DNA of 64,000 nt from Charina bottae (taxonomy: Eukaryota > Chordata > Lepidosauria > Squamata > Charinaidae). The notes under the pieces are model-generated. The model was not told the origin of the DNA. It saw only the letters and a program-made list of their open reading frames with translations, and did no database searches. The stretch covers positions 19,977,501-20,041,500 of the forward strand of contig JALMGJ010000012.1 in NCBI GenBank assembly GCA_023362775.1. Direction: 5' to 3'. Below are positions 33,991 to 44,490 of the stretch, in pieces. Position 1 is the stretch's first letter; every line of letters starts with the position of its first letter. The translations under genes were made by a program, and so were the position numbers.

Positions 33991-34090
33991 AAAAATTAGA
34001 TCCATTAGGACCACTTGCTTGATGCTGCCAAGAAAAATCTATGGAAGTATTCATGTAGTCACCAGGAGCTGAACTTGACCGTTTGACTTT
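33991..34090 (+). mobile_element. 5S-SINE 3' tail fragment
   Basis: GATGCTGCCAAGAAAAATCT then TTCATGTAGTCACCAGGAGC and GAACTTGACC match the tail of the SINE at 57030 (CTACATTAACTGGTCCATGA, AGTCATCAGCTTG). The 5S-like head is missing. Confidence 0.6.
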
Positions 34091-35496
34091 TCTGTACCAT
34101 CTTTTACAAGGCTGCTACTTTGTGACTGTTGCCTGATCCTAAGAAGGTGGGCACGCTATGAGCTGCTTATTGTGATGTATAGAGTGAATAATGCTGCTTG
34201 TCTTTTCAGGCTCCTCCTTGGATACTGGGCTGTGGCAACTTTCAAGATGAAGTCCTGCAGTTCACATGTGATTCTTCCTCCCAAAGAAATGGGGGTTCTG
34301 AAGAAAGGATGAGTGGGGTGATTCTGTCATTATTCTGGCCTTCCTCAACCTCTTTCCCTCCAAGAAGTTGAGATCCAGCACATCTGGAAGGTGTTAGGTT
34401 GGGAAAGGCTACCTGGAAGAAATAAAGTTAAGGTTCCTGATTGAGAAGGGCTGCCTATGACCTTGCACCTGTATCCTTCTCCTTCTCCTCCTCCTCCTTG
34501 AGGCAAACCCAGATGGAGTTGAAGTCAACAAGTTTTTCTTCTAGGAGACCGCATATTTAGAATCACACTTTAGCGAACTTGCTTGATTCAGCTTTTAGAT
34601 GGCAGCCTTTCCTGTTCCAGTTGTACTTTGTCAAGAAAAAGGAGGCAACATTTTCCTTTAAGAAACATTAAATTGACATATGGATAAGTAGAAGGCAGGC
34701 AGTTAATCCAGGTTGTCACATTGTCACTGCAAGAGTGTTCACAGTAAGCTCAGTTTCTGTAAAAACAACTCAGTGTGTGCCATGACCTCACACCACAAGC
34801 TTCGCTGCTTACATACAGTACGTCCCTGTGATGTTACAATACAAGAACAAAGGAGGCAGAATTTGCATCACAATGTCTCAAACTATTTTGGTAGCTGTGA
34901 TAGACCAGGCTTTTTAGTTGAGTTCTGTTTGAGAACTTTATGAAAAACTGGCAGAATGAATCGTAAAACCAATCCACCAATTTTTTAAGAGAAAAAAAAA
35001 TGCAAAGCTTTTGCATCACAAATAAGCAGAATATTCCTGCTTATAAATAGGACATGTCTGAGTTGTTTCCCCTTTTCAAAAATTACGTATCACAACATTG
35101 CCAAAATACCAGTCTCATATTTTCAGATTTTACTGTCCAGAATGCTTTAAAAAACCTAAAAATATTAGTATACGTTCTAAATGTAGTAATGACAAAATAT
35201 GGTTGTAGAATAAATCAGCTTGCAAAATTACACTGTCTCTCTTCTGAACATGATTTCTATAAGTTTTTTTTAATAAGAAATAAGAAAAACCTGTTAAACA
35301 CACACATGCACATACAGTATACACAATCCATTCAAGTTAGGATCTTTTCTTTTAGTAACCTTACCCACACAAACTTCCCTAATTCAACTCCAATTTAAAT
35401 ATATCACTATTTGTAGGTTAGATACATTACATGGCAGAAGCTGAAAAACCATTTGCATAGTGCCATCTAATAAATATAAAAATTGGGTCTGAGGGA
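34091..35496. other. Intergenic; weak MITE trace near 34345-34420
   Basis: CCTTCCTCAACCTCTTTCCC and GTTAGGTTGGGAAAGGC look like the two decayed ends of an old MITE. Otherwise nothing recognised. Confidence 0.4.
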
Positions 35497-35504
35497 CAGT
35501 TTAC

Positions 35505-35811
35505 CAGCCTTTCTCAACCTTTTGACCCTGGAGGAACCCTTGAAATATTTTTCAGGCCTCGGGGAAGCCCTGCACGTTCAGGCTCAAATATAGGCCAGAA
35601 GTTACAAAATTATTATATTCGTTTCATGTATAGGCCTGTATATATGCATTAACGGTCCTTAAACTAAAAATAAAGAATGAAACTTACCTCTTTAATGTGA
35701 AGTTGCCCATATTTGAAATAATTTTTTAAATAAATTGTGATCTCCCAGGGAACCCCTAGTGACCTCTCGCGGAACCCCAGGGTTCCATGGAACCCTGGTT
35801 GAGAAACCCTG
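35505..35811. mobile_element. hAT MITE, CAGCCTTTCTCAACC family
   Basis: Left CAGCCTTTCTCAACCTTTTG, right GGTTGAGAAACCCTG. The 6-bp sequence GTTTAC abuts both ends (35499-35504 and 35812-35817), a degraded TSD. The inside has GAGGAACCCTTGAAATATTT and GGAACCCCAGGGTTCC blocks shared with 42051-42615. Confidence 0.85.
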
Positions 35812-35819
35812 GTTTACAC

Positions 35820-37065
35820 AATCAATAGCAGAGGCACAAGATAATGAGGGCGGGGGGATAAACATATACTGAGGGGGTCTACTGCTGCTTCTGTATGCAT
35901 GAATGCTACCTTATTATCTCTTTGGCCCTGCCACACTAGTTTTCTATATGCAGAATCAGAAATTGCTCCTCACTCTCCACAAGGGATCCTTAAAATATCT
36001 AATTTGTGGTACAATATAGAAAACATTTATATTGATCAAATCAATCAAAACATCGATTCTGATGATTTTATCTTAATTCTCAGGCCAGTATTTTAATCAG
36101 AACAACTGCCTTGTGGCACATAGAGTATAACAGATTTATTTTGATATAAATTGTTATGGATTAGCATCCACTTTGTAAAATTCACTAAGGGTTGCCATAT
36201 TTTAACTAATAGGATATACAGTATATGCAGTTTTGCTGCAAGAGACCTAGCACAGCTACCCACAAAAACTCTGGTCACCTTGCTTAAAATTACCTAAAAC
36301 AAGTGGCCTATCTTTAAACAATTATTGTCCAACATTTTTGGAGGACCCCAAATGGGAAGATTTTTGGTCAGGGACAATAGCTGACATATGTCCATTTCTC
36401 CCCCAATGGCCATACAGAGACTTGTGAAATCTGTATATAACGAATGAAGAAACCTGACTGCAAAAATATTAACTCTTTTTTTTATGTCCAGCATGAGAGT
36501 TTTCAGTTTCCCTTGACCTATCTCAGCAGATCCCTCCCCTTGGACTGAAATCTTTTGTGGGCAATGTTTTGTAGCAGCCCGCTTTGCGAGTCTTTGTTTT
36601 CCATTATCAAATCGTTTAGTGGTCATGCAATTATTATTTCCGCCTGTTTCTAACATGTTTTGTAGTACTCACTATTCCCAGTTCATTAACTGACCGACCT
36701 CGGCATTAAACCACCACCCCCTCTGCTGGGGTTACCTTGGAAACGAAGCTTCCTGTGCATAATCCAAGATTATCCAACTCTTTATCCTACATGTGACCCT
36801 TAATTACTTGCTAAATTAGAATGGTCTGTTAAAATCACAAGAGGAGGTTAATATGTTCTTCCAGAGTTGGTCAACCTAAGATGACACAAAATTTGTAGGG
36901 AATTCAAAGTACATGATCCCTGAAGGCGTCTCCTTTAGAGCAAAGACAAACTTTCCAACAAGAAGCTGTAGACTTGAGTTTGTATCTGCCACTCACTTTT
37001 CTTATCTGCTTTCTCCAGCCCTGAGTTCATCTCCCTGAACAAATCAACCAAGTAAAAACTGTATA
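35820..37065. other. Intergenic; repeat-poor part at 36650-36900
   Basis: No gene. 36650-36900 (TTCATTAACTGACCGACCTC, CCCTTAATTACTTGCTAAAT) is repeat-free and TAAT-bearing; conservation is untested. Confidence 0.35.
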
Positions 37066-37335
37066 ATGTATAGTCGAAGGCTTTAACGGCCGGAATCCGA
37101 TGGTTGTTGTGGGTTTTCTGGGCTGTGTGGCCGTGTTCTGGCAGTTCTGGTTCCTAACGTTTCGCCAGTAGCTGTGGCTGGCATCTTCAGAGGACAGGAG
37201 CACAGCTAGAAGATTATCTTCTAGCTGTGCTCCTGTCCTCTGAAGATGCCAGCCACAGCTACTGGCGAAACGTTAGGAACCAGAACTGCCAGAACACGGC
37301 CACACAGCCCAGAAAACCCACAACAACGAAATACT
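37066..37335. mobile_element. Perfect 225-bp palindrome, Penelope-like candidate
   Basis: Arms 37103-37213 and 37217-37327 are perfect reverse complements of 111 bp with a 3-nt centre (37214-37216). The right arm carries CTGAAGA at 37240-37246, a 5-bp stem GCCAG/CTGGC and GAAA at 37267-37270, an order like a hammerhead ribozyme core; the left arm holds the same on the other strand. TAGTCGAAGGCTTTAACGGC precedes the left arm. A diverged relative is at 4741-4925. Confidence 0.85.
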
Positions 37336-38021
37336 GTATACATTGATTACCATAGGATTCATTGACTGTTGGTCTTCAGCAATTAACAACTCGTTGAAAT
37401 CAAGGCACCTTTTCCTGTATGAATAGATCCTAGTTTTTTGGAGATATAGGATAGCACTTTTAGGAGAATTTGTGCACATCCCTAGTTTAGAGAGAGGGAA
37501 GGAGGGATTGAAAGGAATCTGCAAAGCAAACACTGCATTTGAAATACAACTTGGTGAACAAACCACATTACTCTTTGAGAAATCTGGTGAACATCAAGTC
37601 TCACATGCTGATAAAATATGTCTACATCAGGCTGGAAAATCATCACACATTCTTCTCAGTCACAGCTGACAAAAAATAAATAAAAACATTTTGGGGGAGA
37701 GGAAGCTGGCAGTTTTGTAAATGAAGAAGGCTGTTTATTTTCTATTCATACTTCTAGCATGCCACAGAAAAGTAATTTATATAGCTAGGTGGATCATAGC
37801 TAGGTCAAAATACCTGTAGATTAAACTTTTTTTAAAAGCAATACCTCTTCTATATTTTGAGCAAACAAAGCCTCCAGTAAGATTTACAATAACCAATTTA
37901 AAAAGGAAGAAAACACAAAATGAAACGAATGCCAGGTAGCGGGGGAAAAATCTGCATTACTTTTCTTCCATTTGAGGAAAGAATTTGCTTTTGGAATTTT
38001 TTTCAAGAAGAGAATTTTGGT
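37336..38021. other. Intergenic, nothing recognised
   Basis: No supported feature. Confidence 0.4.
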
Positions 38022-38110
38022 GAATTATTTATTTATCACATTTCTATGCCTCCCACTCCAAATAGCTTGGAGCAATGTGCAACAAGAATAAAAAAGAACA
38101 GGACAAAGAG
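38022..38110 (-). repeat. Retroposon tail fragment
   Basis: GAATTATTTATTTATCACAT then TTCTATGCCTCCCACTCCAA resembles the minus-strand 3' end type seen at 28690 and 59330. Confidence 0.45.
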
Positions 38111-38745
38111 AAAATAATATAAACCATAATGGCACAATGAAACAGGGACAGATCCCAAATTTAAAATTTGAAAGTAGTGGTCCTTACACACAGGGGCAAG
38201 TTATTCCACAACAGGTAAGTGTTCATGAATGGAGTTTGATGCTCCTGTACTTGTTTAATTATGAGATGCCCATGGAATATGTGTGAATATTGAATTTTTC
38301 CACCGTATAATTCTTTCTCCAGTGGTCTCCCTGGCTTCAACAGTTCAATTAAATTTTGGGGGAAACCAACATGACAGAATTCCTCCAGGTGGATTTTTCA
38401 GATTTGGAAATATGGGCAGCTAGAGAGGCATCAGAACCATGGAAAGATAAGTAATGGTAAATAACAACCTTAACAGTTGCAGCTGCAACAGTAAATTAAA
38501 CTGAAATACATCAGGAAATGTTAAGGAAATTTTCAAATTACATGAGAACAAGGAAGAAAAATGAAAGTGTCTTTCACAGGAAAACACTTGAGAAACTGCA
38601 GATTTTGGATCTCAAACAGTTATGGATTATTTTAAACTGCTGTCAGCTACTAGTAAACCAGGCCAGAAAATCAACTCCACTGGAAGACTAGAACTATACA
38701 TTATTGGAATAGGCTATAATAACAGAATCTTGCAAGCCTGATTTT
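38111..38745. other. Intergenic, nothing recognised
   Basis: No supported feature. Confidence 0.4.
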
Positions 38746-38753
38746 GCTTTACC

Positions 38754-38970
38754 TAGGCTGACCATACGTCCCGTTTTGAATGGGACTGTCCCGTTATTTC
38801 ACCATTTCTGGAGCGTCCCGTCGTTATAGTAAAAATCTCAATTTTGTCCCGTTTTTGAAAGTTTCCCAGCGAAGCACGCATGTCCGCTCCCCACACGCCC
38901 CCCCCACGTGCCCCCCCTACATCCACTTTGTCCAGCAACGTTTTTGCCTCAAGGAAATATGGTCAGCCTA
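38754..38970. mobile_element. hAT-like MITE, TAGGCTGACCATA termini
   Basis: TAGGCTGACCATAC at the left and ATATGGTCAGCCTA at the right are inverted repeats, and the exact 8-bp TSD GCTTTACC lies at 38746-38753 and 38971-38978. The interior repeats TCCCGT motifs (GTCCCGTT four times). No ORF. Confidence 0.92.
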
Positions 38971-38978
38971 GCTTTACC

Positions 38979-39271
38979 TCCCCTCTTTTTATACCTCAGT
39001 GAATTAGGGAGTAGCCTGCCAAAGTCTCTGCCAAATATTATCTTATTTCCTAGGACTTAAGGAATGTTTCAGCCCTCTTTGCTTATATAATGGTTCTTCC
39101 ATACTTCTCCCATGGTAATCTCCCTTACCTGCTTCAGGTATGAATTGGGGCTAAGATAAAAGACAACATCATGAAGATTTGGCACACAAAAAAAGTTGCC
39201 CAGGTATGTTCATGCCATGGTTGGGTGCAAGTGGGGAAAGGCTCTTATACTTTGTGAATTTTTCTAGTTCT
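38979..39271. other. Intergenic, nothing recognised
   Basis: No supported feature. Confidence 0.4.
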
Positions 39272-39282
39272 CTTCAAAGGCT

Positions 39283-39616
39283 GAAAAAAGGTAAAGGTTC
39301 CCTCCGCACATTTGTGCAGTCGTGTCCGACTCTAGGGGCCGGTGCTCATCTCCGTTTGTTAGCCGAAGAGCCAGCGTTGTCCGAAGACGCTTCCACGGTC
39401 ATGTGGCCGCATGACGTGCGCGGAACGCTGTTACCATCCCACCGAAGTGGTACCTATTCATCTACTTGCATTTGCATGCTTTCGAATTGCTAGGTTGGCA
39501 AGAGCTGGAGTTAGTGCAGGAGCTCACTCCGCACGCAGGGCTAGGGATTCGAACCTCCAAACTTGCGATCTTTTGATCGACAAGCCCGGCGTCTTACCCT
39601 CTGAGCCACCACGCCC
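39283..39616 (-). mobile_element. tRNA-derived SINE, full length
   Basis: Minus strand. The head is the complement of GGCGTGGTGGCTCAGAGGGT, the B box the complement of GGTTCGAATCCCTAG, and the tail GAGTCGGACACGACTGCACA. An 11-bp TSD, CTTCAAAGGCT, lies at 39272-39282 and 39617-39627. Confidence 0.95.
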
Positions 39617-39627
39617 CTTCAAAGGCT

Positions 39628-39954
39628 ACCTAATTAGTAATCATCATTACCTCCAGTGGAAGCAAATTCCATAGTTCCATTGTTGCAGTGTATGAGGTTT
39701 TATTTAAGTGAGGCAACTTCATCCACTAAACTTCCAGACAACAAACTAGCTTTACAACTGCAGGAGTAGAAAATGGAGCAGATTGTCCTCATAGTATGGA
39801 TGCCTATCACCCACCTTATTTGGCCTAGTGGTAGTCTGCTTTAATGATGGGACAAACCTGGTCTTTTTCCATGATTATAGCCTCTGATTCTGAGTTGTCA
39901 GCTTCTTTGAGTCCAGGGAGCATCTGAGGGGAGCTGATGGACTATCAGGTAATT
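39628..39954. other. Intergenic; dispersed repeat copy 3 at 39632-39700
   Basis: CCTCCAGTGGAAGCAAATTC then CATAGTTCCATTGTTGCAGT matches the 3' block of the repeat at 30124. Remainder unassigned. Confidence 0.45.
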
Positions 39955-39956
39955 CC

Positions 39957-39990
39957 ATCATCATCATCATCATCATCATTATCATCATGA

Positions 39991-40024
<34 letters not shown>
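39957..40024. repeat. (ATC)n and (ATT)n microsatellite
   Basis: ATC/CAT units to about 39988, then about ten ATT units. Confidence 0.95.
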
Positions 40025-40030
<6 letters not shown>

Positions 40031-40502
40031 GTCTGCTCACTCCAAAAGACTCTGAAGTTAGGCATGCAAGCATGGTGCATAAAAAAAGTTCCTGGACTAG
40101 AAAGTGGAAAACAGAGAGAATGCACAATCTTATCAGCATTGCAAAGTAAATAAGTAGGACAGGAAGCTATTGTCTCTGTTCAGAACCAGCTGAATAGATT
40201 TGAACTTCTTAAATTAGGGACTTCATACTTGAATATCCTTTTGAAATTCCTTTGTCTGAGGAAGACCAAGTTTAAGTTGCCAGCACAGTGTCTTCTTAGA
40301 CTGAAATGTTCTCATATTGGTTTTTCTATATTGCTATTTATGATGTGGGAATTATATGCATTTATTCTTTTTTTAATAGAGACTACAGAGAATTCAGAAG
40401 GCAATCAACAGTTTACAATGATCAGAGATGGTTCAAGTTTGAGATTGGACACATGGCTGAGAGTAAGGCTGTAGAAATAATACCAACTCTTCAAAACAAC
40501 CC
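40025..40502. other. Intergenic, nothing recognised
   Basis: No supported feature. Confidence 0.4.
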
Positions 40503-40536
40503 AATTCTTGTGACAGGCATACCTGTCACAAGAATT
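40503..40536. repeat. Perfect 15-bp inverted repeat
   Basis: AATTCTTGTGACAGG and its exact complement are separated by CATA. It is not followed by a T run, so it is not a simple terminator-like signal. Confidence 0.9.
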
Positions 40537-41060
40537 TTGATGCCCCCTCCCCCTAAAAGACAAAAGTAGCTGTCATTTAGGGCTAGTCGTGATCTGTGAT
40601 CTGTTTGTGGAAAGCCTTGCAAGTCTGTTCTTTGATCTGCTGTGTGGTAATAGGTACAATGCCAATATTGGAACTTGCCAAGATGAGTCAACAAAAATAG
40701 AAGACCTTAACTATTAGAGATTAAAAGTCTGCCTATAAGAATGGATTAATTGTTTTACCTAAGAGCAAAAGAGAGTTTAAAGAGAGTTTAATCATTTTTA
40801 ATAGTTTGGGATCTTTCCAGTCCTGGAAATGAGTTCCCCAATAGAGTAGATGATGTTGGGCTTCCAAGTTATGGAACCTTTTATGAAAACTGGAAACCCT
40901 CAGCTTTCCCACTAGAGTTCTGGGGAGAGAACAGGGAGAAATCGTTCCCGTTTGACATTTTGGATTCAGAGTCAGAGGGAGCAATATTTTAAAACATATA
41001 TTAAAAAAAATGCTCAAAATATTAATGGAATTCATGAAGGAATAGTCAAGAGAGATGGAG
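40537..41060. other. Intergenic, nothing recognised
   Basis: No supported feature. Confidence 0.4.
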
Positions 41061-41290
41061 GGAGAAAGTTATCTTTTGCCTGGGTTTTAGTCTCTTGGGA
41101 AATTTATTGGTTTAGGATGTTATAAAAAACTTTCTACAAGCAAGAACAATTAAACAGTGGAACCAACTACTCAGAGAGATGTCGGACTCACCTTTGCTGG
41201 AGCCGAGACTGCCATCAGCCTGGCATGTTTTAACTGAGCAGGCGGTGGGCTTAATGGTCTAACTGGCCTCTTCCAACTCTATGATTCTAG
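41061..41290 (+). mobile_element. CR1-like LINE 3' end
   Basis: GAACAATTAAACAGTGGAAC then GAGATGTCGGACTCACC, and the terminal CTGGCCTCTTCCAACTCTAT followed by GATTCTA, the usual CR1 3' terminus. 5' truncated. Confidence 0.88.
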
Positions 41291-41302
41291 CACACCTTAA
41301 AT

Positions 41303-41573
41303 CAGAGCTTTCCAAACTGTGTGTCGCGACACAAAAGTGTGTCGCCACACACAGTCTGGTGTGTCGCCACACAACCCGGAAGCGCTGATCATCATCAGCG
41401 CTTCTGGGTTTTCCTGCGGCGACACACCAACGGCGGCATGCAAAAACCCGAAAGCGGCAGCAGCGCTTCTGGGTTTTTGTGCGCTGCCACAACGGTGGCA
41501 CTTCCGGGTTTTCCCGCGGCGACACACCAATGGCAGTTGGTGTGTCGCCGCGGGAAAACTTTGGAAAGCCCTG
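41303..41573. mobile_element. hAT MITE, CAGAGCTTTCCAAACT family, GC-rich subfamily
   Basis: Left CAGAGCTTTCCAAACTGTGT, right ACTTTGGAAAGCCCTG. Exact TSD CCTTAAAT at 41295-41302 and 41574-41581. The 61-bp units of copies 1-3 are absent; it has repeated GTGTGTCGC(C/G)ACAC boxes and CAGCGCTTCTGGGTTTTCCT-type blocks. Confidence 0.95.
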
Positions 41574-41581
41574 CCTTAAAT

Positions 41582-42050
41582 CTTGTGTCATATTCTCCTG
41601 AGGGATCACAATCTTTTTGTTCCACCTTTTCGTTTCTCAGTATGTTTCCAAATTATTCTTTATTCATTTTTCCAGGCAAACTATGTAGTGCATAATAAAG
41701 ACAGGAATATACTAGGAGCCTGTCCAGGCTATCCTATTGCAGTTCTGCATCTTCCTGCTTCTTATATGATAGAAGGAAGCCCTTAATTAAAATCCACTTG
41801 ATCAGAAAAAAAATTCCTGAAAGAAACTCTGATACGTATTTGCTAGGACTGAAGGCAGCAATCAGAGCTGCCCTTTGGATTCAAGATAAGGTATTTTGTA
41901 TTTCTGCCCATTTTTTTATACTGAGTTCATAACAGAGAGGATTTTCCACAGAAGGATCTGCTTGTTGCAATAAAAAACTGAAGATTTTGCAACAAGTTAA
42001 AAATGAAAAAACGACACAAGCTTTTGTAGGCTAAAGGACATCTCATTACG
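41582..42050. other. Intergenic, nothing recognised
   Basis: No supported feature. Confidence 0.4.
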
Positions 42051-42615
42051 CAGCCTTTCTCAACTTTTTACCCCAGAAGAACCCTTGAAATAATTTTCAG
42101 GTCTGCATAAAAATTACAAAAAATATTGAACTTCACAATAAAGTTCACTTCTAACCTACACAATCCATATTTTATAATGTTTACAGTAATAGGCAAGCAG
42201 CTGAGTCATGGCCAGTAAAATTCCCATCAGTGTGAATTATAGCATTAAGCAGTGCACAGTTTTTAAAAAATTGTTATTTTTTTCAATCTTATTCTCTTGT
42301 GGAACTGCTAATGACCTCTTGTGGCACTCGAGGGTTTAACGCAGGGGTGGGGAACCTTTTTTCTGCCAAGGGCCATTTGGATATTTATAACCGGGGCCTG
42401 GGGGAGTGGGGGGTGGGGTTTCTGGGATTTCCGTGGACCGGGGGCCAGAGTTTGCAGGCGGGAGCCAATCACAAGCACTGGGGGGCGGGGTTTGCGAGCA
42501 GGAGCCAATCGTGTGGAAGGGGCGGGGTTTGCGGGCGGGAGCCCCGCGGGCCGTATACATATATATGGGACGTTGCCCACCCCTGGTTTAACGGAACCCC
42601 AGTTGGGGAAGGCTG
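42051..42615. mobile_element. hAT MITE, CAGCCTTTCTCAACC family, with nested MITE
   Basis: Left CAGCCTTTCTCAACTTTTTA with AGAAGAACCCTTGAAATAAT; right GGAACCCCAGTTGGGGAAGG ending GCTG. It is split by the module-bearing MITE at 42342-42585. The flanking 8-mers do not match, so the right boundary may have been rearranged. Confidence 0.75.
42342..42585. mobile_element. hAT MITE with GC-box/CCAAT modules, nested
   Basis: CAGGGGTGGGGAACC and GTTGCCCACCCCTG termini, exact TSD GTTTAACG at 42334-42341 and 42586-42593. Contains about three modules of GGGGCGGGGTTTGCGGGCGG with AGCCAATC. Closely similar to 7679-7924. Confidence 0.94.
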
Positions 42616-42826
42616 CAGTGACCAGGCTCAAATCATCCTATTTCAGACACATTATGCAAGACCTAGCTCTCTGTAGAAGGCTCTGATGCTGGGAATATAC
42701 TTCATTGATTATAGAAAGGTCTTTGATTGTCAAGTTGTGCAATATCCTTAGGAAAATGGGAATTCCAGAACATCTCATTGTTCTCATGTGAAGCCTATAC
42801 ACAGAACAGGAAGCGACAGTCTAGAC
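42616..42826 (+). mobile_element. Outer RTE-like LINE, left segment
   Basis: 42616-42692 encodes a C-terminal piece (TRLKSSYF.HIM then LCRRL), abruptly followed by an RT piece: YFIDYRKVFD (motif A, usual FIDYSKAFDC), then GNSRTSHCSHV and EQEATV-like codons in shifting frames up to the hAT insertion. The order is scrambled relative to an intact element, so a deletion or rearrangement occurred. It continues at 45231 and 55375. Confidence 0.75.
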
Positions 42827-44384
42827 CAAGGGTTGGAAATGGCGGCTCTTGAGCCAGATCTGGCTCTTTGGCCCCTTGACTGTGGCTCATCACTGTCCGG
42901 AACAGTCTAAAATAGAAGGTCACGCGCCCAGCTAAGCTTTCGGACGGGTGCGCGTGTATCTACGGGATCAGAAGCCAGGGTGCGTGCGTCAAAAGGTGAG
43001 CCGCTCTTCTCGTTGGCTGCTCGGACGGAGACGCGTCGCACCCAAACATTGCGGGGCGTGACCAATAGCCAAGCCCGATGCAGAGATCTCAAGAGAGTTG
43101 ATCTGAAGCTGGCACCGCCATGAAATAGGGAGAGGCCACAGCCAGTTTATGTCGTTCTTCGGGGTTTTTTTATTTTCGGAATGGAACGTGAACACCTCAG
43201 GGAAGCATTTGGATCGACGCGTGTTTTAAACTGTTCCCCCCCCCCGAGAAATCCTGGTGGTGTCAAAGAGGCGGGCGGGGAAGCCAACACGGTGGGGAGG
43301 GAAACTGGGGAGGGCGGCCCACCCTCGGACGCAGACGCGCGGACGCCGCCGGCCCTGGCCTCGGCTGGATGACGCGCCATCCGGGCGCCCAAGGGGGCTC
43401 CCGACGGAAAAGAACGGCCGCGGCGACCCCCGCCTTCCCCCATCGGCCCTGCGGAAGTTTCCCTCCAATCTGTCCGATGCACCCGTGGGGGAGAGGGGCG
43501 GGAGCCGGGCCGCGCCCGCCGGGCCCGCACTCGGCACGAAAAAAAGCAAGGAAGGCGGGCGGGTGCAAGCGGGAGGGGAGGACGACTCCCGGAGCCGGCA
43601 GCGCAGGGCTTTGCGATGGGAGCGCCCGTCGAACCCCGCCTGGTGGCGGGGTCGCGGGCCAGCCAACAACAGCGGGGGGCGCCGTCGTCCCTGCGCCGAA
43701 GCCCGCACGTGCAACCACCCTCTCGCTCCGTCAGGCCGGCGCGGAGGCCCGGTCCTCGCGACGGCCAGGCCTGCGCCCTCCGGAGGGGAAACGCGCGTCG
43801 GCAGCGCCGCGGGTGGCCGGGGTACGGCGCCATCCGGTACCAGATGTGCGGGGAGGGCAGAGGGCACTCGGGTCAGCGCCGCGAGGGGCGTCCCCGGCCC
43901 GGCCCCGTCGGGGGGGAGTCGGACGGGACGCTCGCCACGGGCCCTGGCCTTCGCTCGGCGTCGCCGCTCTCTGTCGCGGCAACCTCACACGCACGCGCGG
44001 CCGTGGGACGCCCTTTCCCCCGCTCGCTCGCTCGTTTCGGCCGGAGCGGCCCCCGATGCGGACGTGGCCGTGCCGCTCCGTCGGGCGCCTGCCAGCCGGG
44101 CTCCTCTCCCCGGCCCCGCCATCACCGATGTCCGTAGGAGGTGGGAGGCCCGCCCGGACACGGGGCTTGCTCTCTGGGGCGAGGCGGGGCGGGGGGAACG
44201 GAAGAAAGCCTCGGGGGCGAGACGGCGGAGAGCACGAGGCCCCCCGCCGCTCCGACCCCCCGCCCGCCCGCTCGTGGCTTTTGCGACATTTGCTGGCCCT
44301 AAAAAGTACCCCTATCCCCTGGCGTCAGCACATGTTAAGGCTGGCGGCGCCTGAAGCCAATGACCAGAGGAGGGTAAGCGGCAT

Positions 44385-44490
44385 AAGCGGCAGATGGAGC
44401 CCAGCGAGGAGCGAGAGTTTAGGCAAGCCCTGTGCGGTTTTCTGGGCACCATAATCTTTTGGACTGATAGCCATGGCAAGAAGGTAGGAT
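44385..44490 (+). other. Exon-like segment inside hAT A
   Basis: ATG at 44394 (context GGCAGATGG) opens a short frame, MEPSEEREFRQALCGFLGTI then IFWTDSHGKK, directly followed by a donor-like AAG/GTAGGA. It differs from the surrounding GC-rich DNA in composition. It may be a captured host exon or chance; I recognise no family. Confidence 0.3.

Noticed and set aside
43147..44454. Long overlapping open frames of 150-365 codons on both strands
   Set aside because: They run through very GC-rich DNA of hAT A, where stop codons are rare, on several frames and both strands at once, and encode arginine/proline/glycine/alanine-rich sequence without domains.
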